A DNA stretch of 5,983 nucleotides, from the NCBI GenBank assembly GCA_018715445.1, contig DVLP01000190.1, positions 1 through 5,983 of the forward strand. The letters run 5' to 3'. The notes beneath the pieces were generated by a model that saw nothing but the letters and a program-made list of their open reading frames with translations, did no database searches and was not told where the DNA came from. The first letter of the stretch is position 1. Each line of letters starts with the position of its first letter. The position numbers and the translations under genes were made by a program. The stretch comes from Candidatus Avipropionibacterium avicola (lineage in GTDB: Bacteria; Actinomycetota; Actinomycetes; Propionibacteriales; Propionibacteriaceae). Shown piece after piece: positions 5,452 through 5,983 of the stretch.

Positions 5452-5470
5452 CCGGTCGGGCCGTACGGCT
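5450..5470. repeat. GACCGGTCGG plus GCCGTACGGCT block after the mutarotase gene
   Basis: GACCGGTCGG (5450-5459) abuts GCCGTACGGCT (5460-5470), which contains a perfect 10-bp palindrome at 5460-5469. The same two words occur in the same order upstream of GH172, starting at 848 and 868. The start-to-start distance is 20 bases there and 10 here, close to one helical turn different. It is a candidate shared regulatory element, unproven. Confidence 0.35.
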
Positions 5471-5507
5471 GATGTCGTGACGGTCCGAGACGGCGAGGCT
5501 GGGGGAC

Positions 5508-5609
5508 ATGCAGATGCTCATCACCTCCATCGCGATCCTCGGCACCATCGTCGTCGGCCTGCTGGCCGTCGTCCCGACCCTGGTCGACCTCGGCTCGGGA
5601 CAGCGCTGA
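5508..5609 (+). CDS. Predicted 33-residue single-pass membrane peptide
   Basis: A short frame of 33 codons plus TGA opens at ATG 5508, nine bases after GAGG (5495-5498). A second ATG at 5514 could also be used. Residues 4-26 form one strongly hydrophobic segment rich in Ile, Leu and Val (for example ILGTIVVGLLAVVPTL), followed by a short polar tail ending SGQR. Nearly every codon ends in G or C, as in the neighbouring real genes. It lies 56 bases after the mutarotase stop and 148 bases before the lipoprotein gene. I do not recognise a family. KdpF-like and other small transporter subunits are similar in build, but no kdp gene is present. A chance frame remains possible. Confidence 0.55.
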   Translation: MQMLITSIAILGTIVVGLLAVVPTLVDLGSGQR

Positions 5610-5664
5610 GGCCCGCCACTGACACACGAACCAACCTTGGGGTCGCCACGATTCGGACAGCCCC

Positions 5665-5695
5665 TTGACCTTCGTCGGCAGGAATTACGTAAGGT
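5665..5695 (+). promoter_or_regulatory. Candidate promoter for the substrate-binding lipoprotein gene
   Basis: TTGACC (5665-5670) and TAAGGT (5690-5695) are good actinobacterial -35 and -10 hexamers with a 19-base spacer, slightly long. The spacer and -10 overlap the 8-bp palindrome TTACGTAA (5685-5692). This stretch is visibly more AT-rich than its surroundings, as promoters are. Transcription would begin near 5702, leaving a leader of about 55 bases. Confidence 0.5.
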
Positions 5696-5724
5696 ACTTG
5701 CATAACGTCTTGACGCAGGCAAGT
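5696..5724 (+). promoter_or_regulatory. Nested inverted repeat at the transcription start region, likely operator
   Basis: ACTTGC (5696-5701) and GCAAGT (5719-5724) form an outer perfect inverted repeat. An inner CGTC-TT-GACG (5706-5715) has nearly the same centre, about base 5710. It starts right after the proposed -10 box, where a bound repressor would block transcription. Sugar-ABC genes are commonly controlled this way by LacI-type repressors. The ACTTGC/GCAAGT half-sites also resemble MarR-type operators. The regulator is not in the window. Confidence 0.45.
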
Positions 5725-5757
5725 CCGGACGCAGATCAACGATGAAGTGGAGCCATC

Positions 5758-5983
5758 ATGGAGCGATTGCTCAATCGACGCACTCTTCTCGGCGCGACCG
5801 CGGCCGTGTCCGCAGTCGGACTGGCCGGCTGCCGCACAAAGGCCGACTCCGACCAGAACCGCAAGGTCGCCGAACAGAACGCGCAGGCGCTGCTGCCGAC
5901 GTACCGGCCGGTCGAGTTGGCTGAGCCGGACCTGCCCGGAGTTGACCTGCTGCCGCCGGGGTACTTCACCTACCCGCGCAACA
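5758..5983 (+). CDS. Sugar ABC transporter substrate-binding lipoprotein, N-terminal part (3' end outside window)
   Basis: Seventy-five codons from ATG 5758 are visible; GGAG lies five bases upstream (5749-5752). The N-terminus is a lipoprotein signal: NRRTLLG at 6-12 with a twin arginine (R7, R8), a hydrophobic stretch, then the lipobox LAGC with C25 as the lipidated residue. Export may therefore go through Tat. After a polar linker the mature start (ALLPTYRPVELAEPDLPG, 44-61, then PPGYFTYPRN, 66-75) resembles a group of family 1 extracellular solute-binding proteins from actinobacteria and Firmicutes (LplA/YtcQ-like) with a conserved LP-Y-P...PDLPG start. Such proteins capture oligosaccharides outside the membrane for an ABC permease, whose genes would be expected downstream. 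It has its own promoter and inverted repeat. The lipoprotein call is firm; the sugar-binding call is moderate. Confidence 0.72.
   Translation, partial: MERLLNRRTLLGATAAVSAVGLAGCRTKADSDQNRKVAEQNAQALLPTYRPVELAEPDLPGVDLLPPGYFTYPRN

Noticed and set aside
5445..5481. Direct repeat GTCGTGAC (5445-5452 and 5474-5481)
   Set aside because: It is only 8 bases, partly inside coding sequence, and expected by chance in GC-rich DNA.
5630..5670. GGGG/CCCC pairing downstream of the small membrane peptide as a terminator
   Set aside because: The arms are about four bases with a long loop, and the right arm abuts the -35 box; it is no better than chance.
5736..5969. 77-codon minus-strand frame opposite the lipoprotein start
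   Set aside because: The + strand has a lipobox signal peptide, a ribosome site and a promoter; the antisense frame has none of these.

Overview
The window is GC-rich chromosomal DNA with near-saturated G/C in third codon positions. Its genes are typical of Actinomycetota: a TIGR03086/mycothiol-type DinB-fold protein, a ViuB-like siderophore-interacting protein behind an IdeR/DtxR-type iron box, a GH172 (DUF2961) glycosidase, and starts that look leaderless. The genus cannot be fixed from this sequence. No tRNA, rRNA, CRISPR array, insertion sequence or phage gene was seen.

Layout from left to right: the 3' end of an FGGY-family sugar kinase (+), converging through a short hairpin on a NUDIX hydrolase (-); a GH172 glycosidase (+) behind an intergenic region rich in short repeats and palindromes; a siderophore-interacting flavoprotein (-) converging on GH172 with a 4-base gap and carrying its own iron box; a TIGR03086 family protein (-) divergent from an AraC-family regulator (+); a D-hexose-6-phosphate mutarotase (+) that directly follows the regulator and is probably co-transcribed with it; a 33-residue single-pass membrane peptide (+); and, behind a promoter and nested inverted repeat, the 5' end of a sugar-ABC-type substrate-binding lipoprotein (+).

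Several genes point to carbohydrate use: sugar kinase, GH172 fructo- or D-arabinofuranosidase-type enzyme, hexose-phosphate mutarotase and sugar-binding lipoprotein. They are interleaved with housekeeping or iron genes rather than forming one operon, so a single pathway is only a possibility. The iron gene is an independent transcription unit, probably repressed by an iron-dependent regulator.

I found no convincing new multi-gene system. The points most worth a second look are the iron box, the small membrane peptide, the unusual start of the mutarotase (a 10-base Shine-Dalgarno match lying on the apparent GTG start), the nested inverted repeat before the lipoprotein gene, and a CCGACC/GGTCGG dyad recurring in three intergenic regions.
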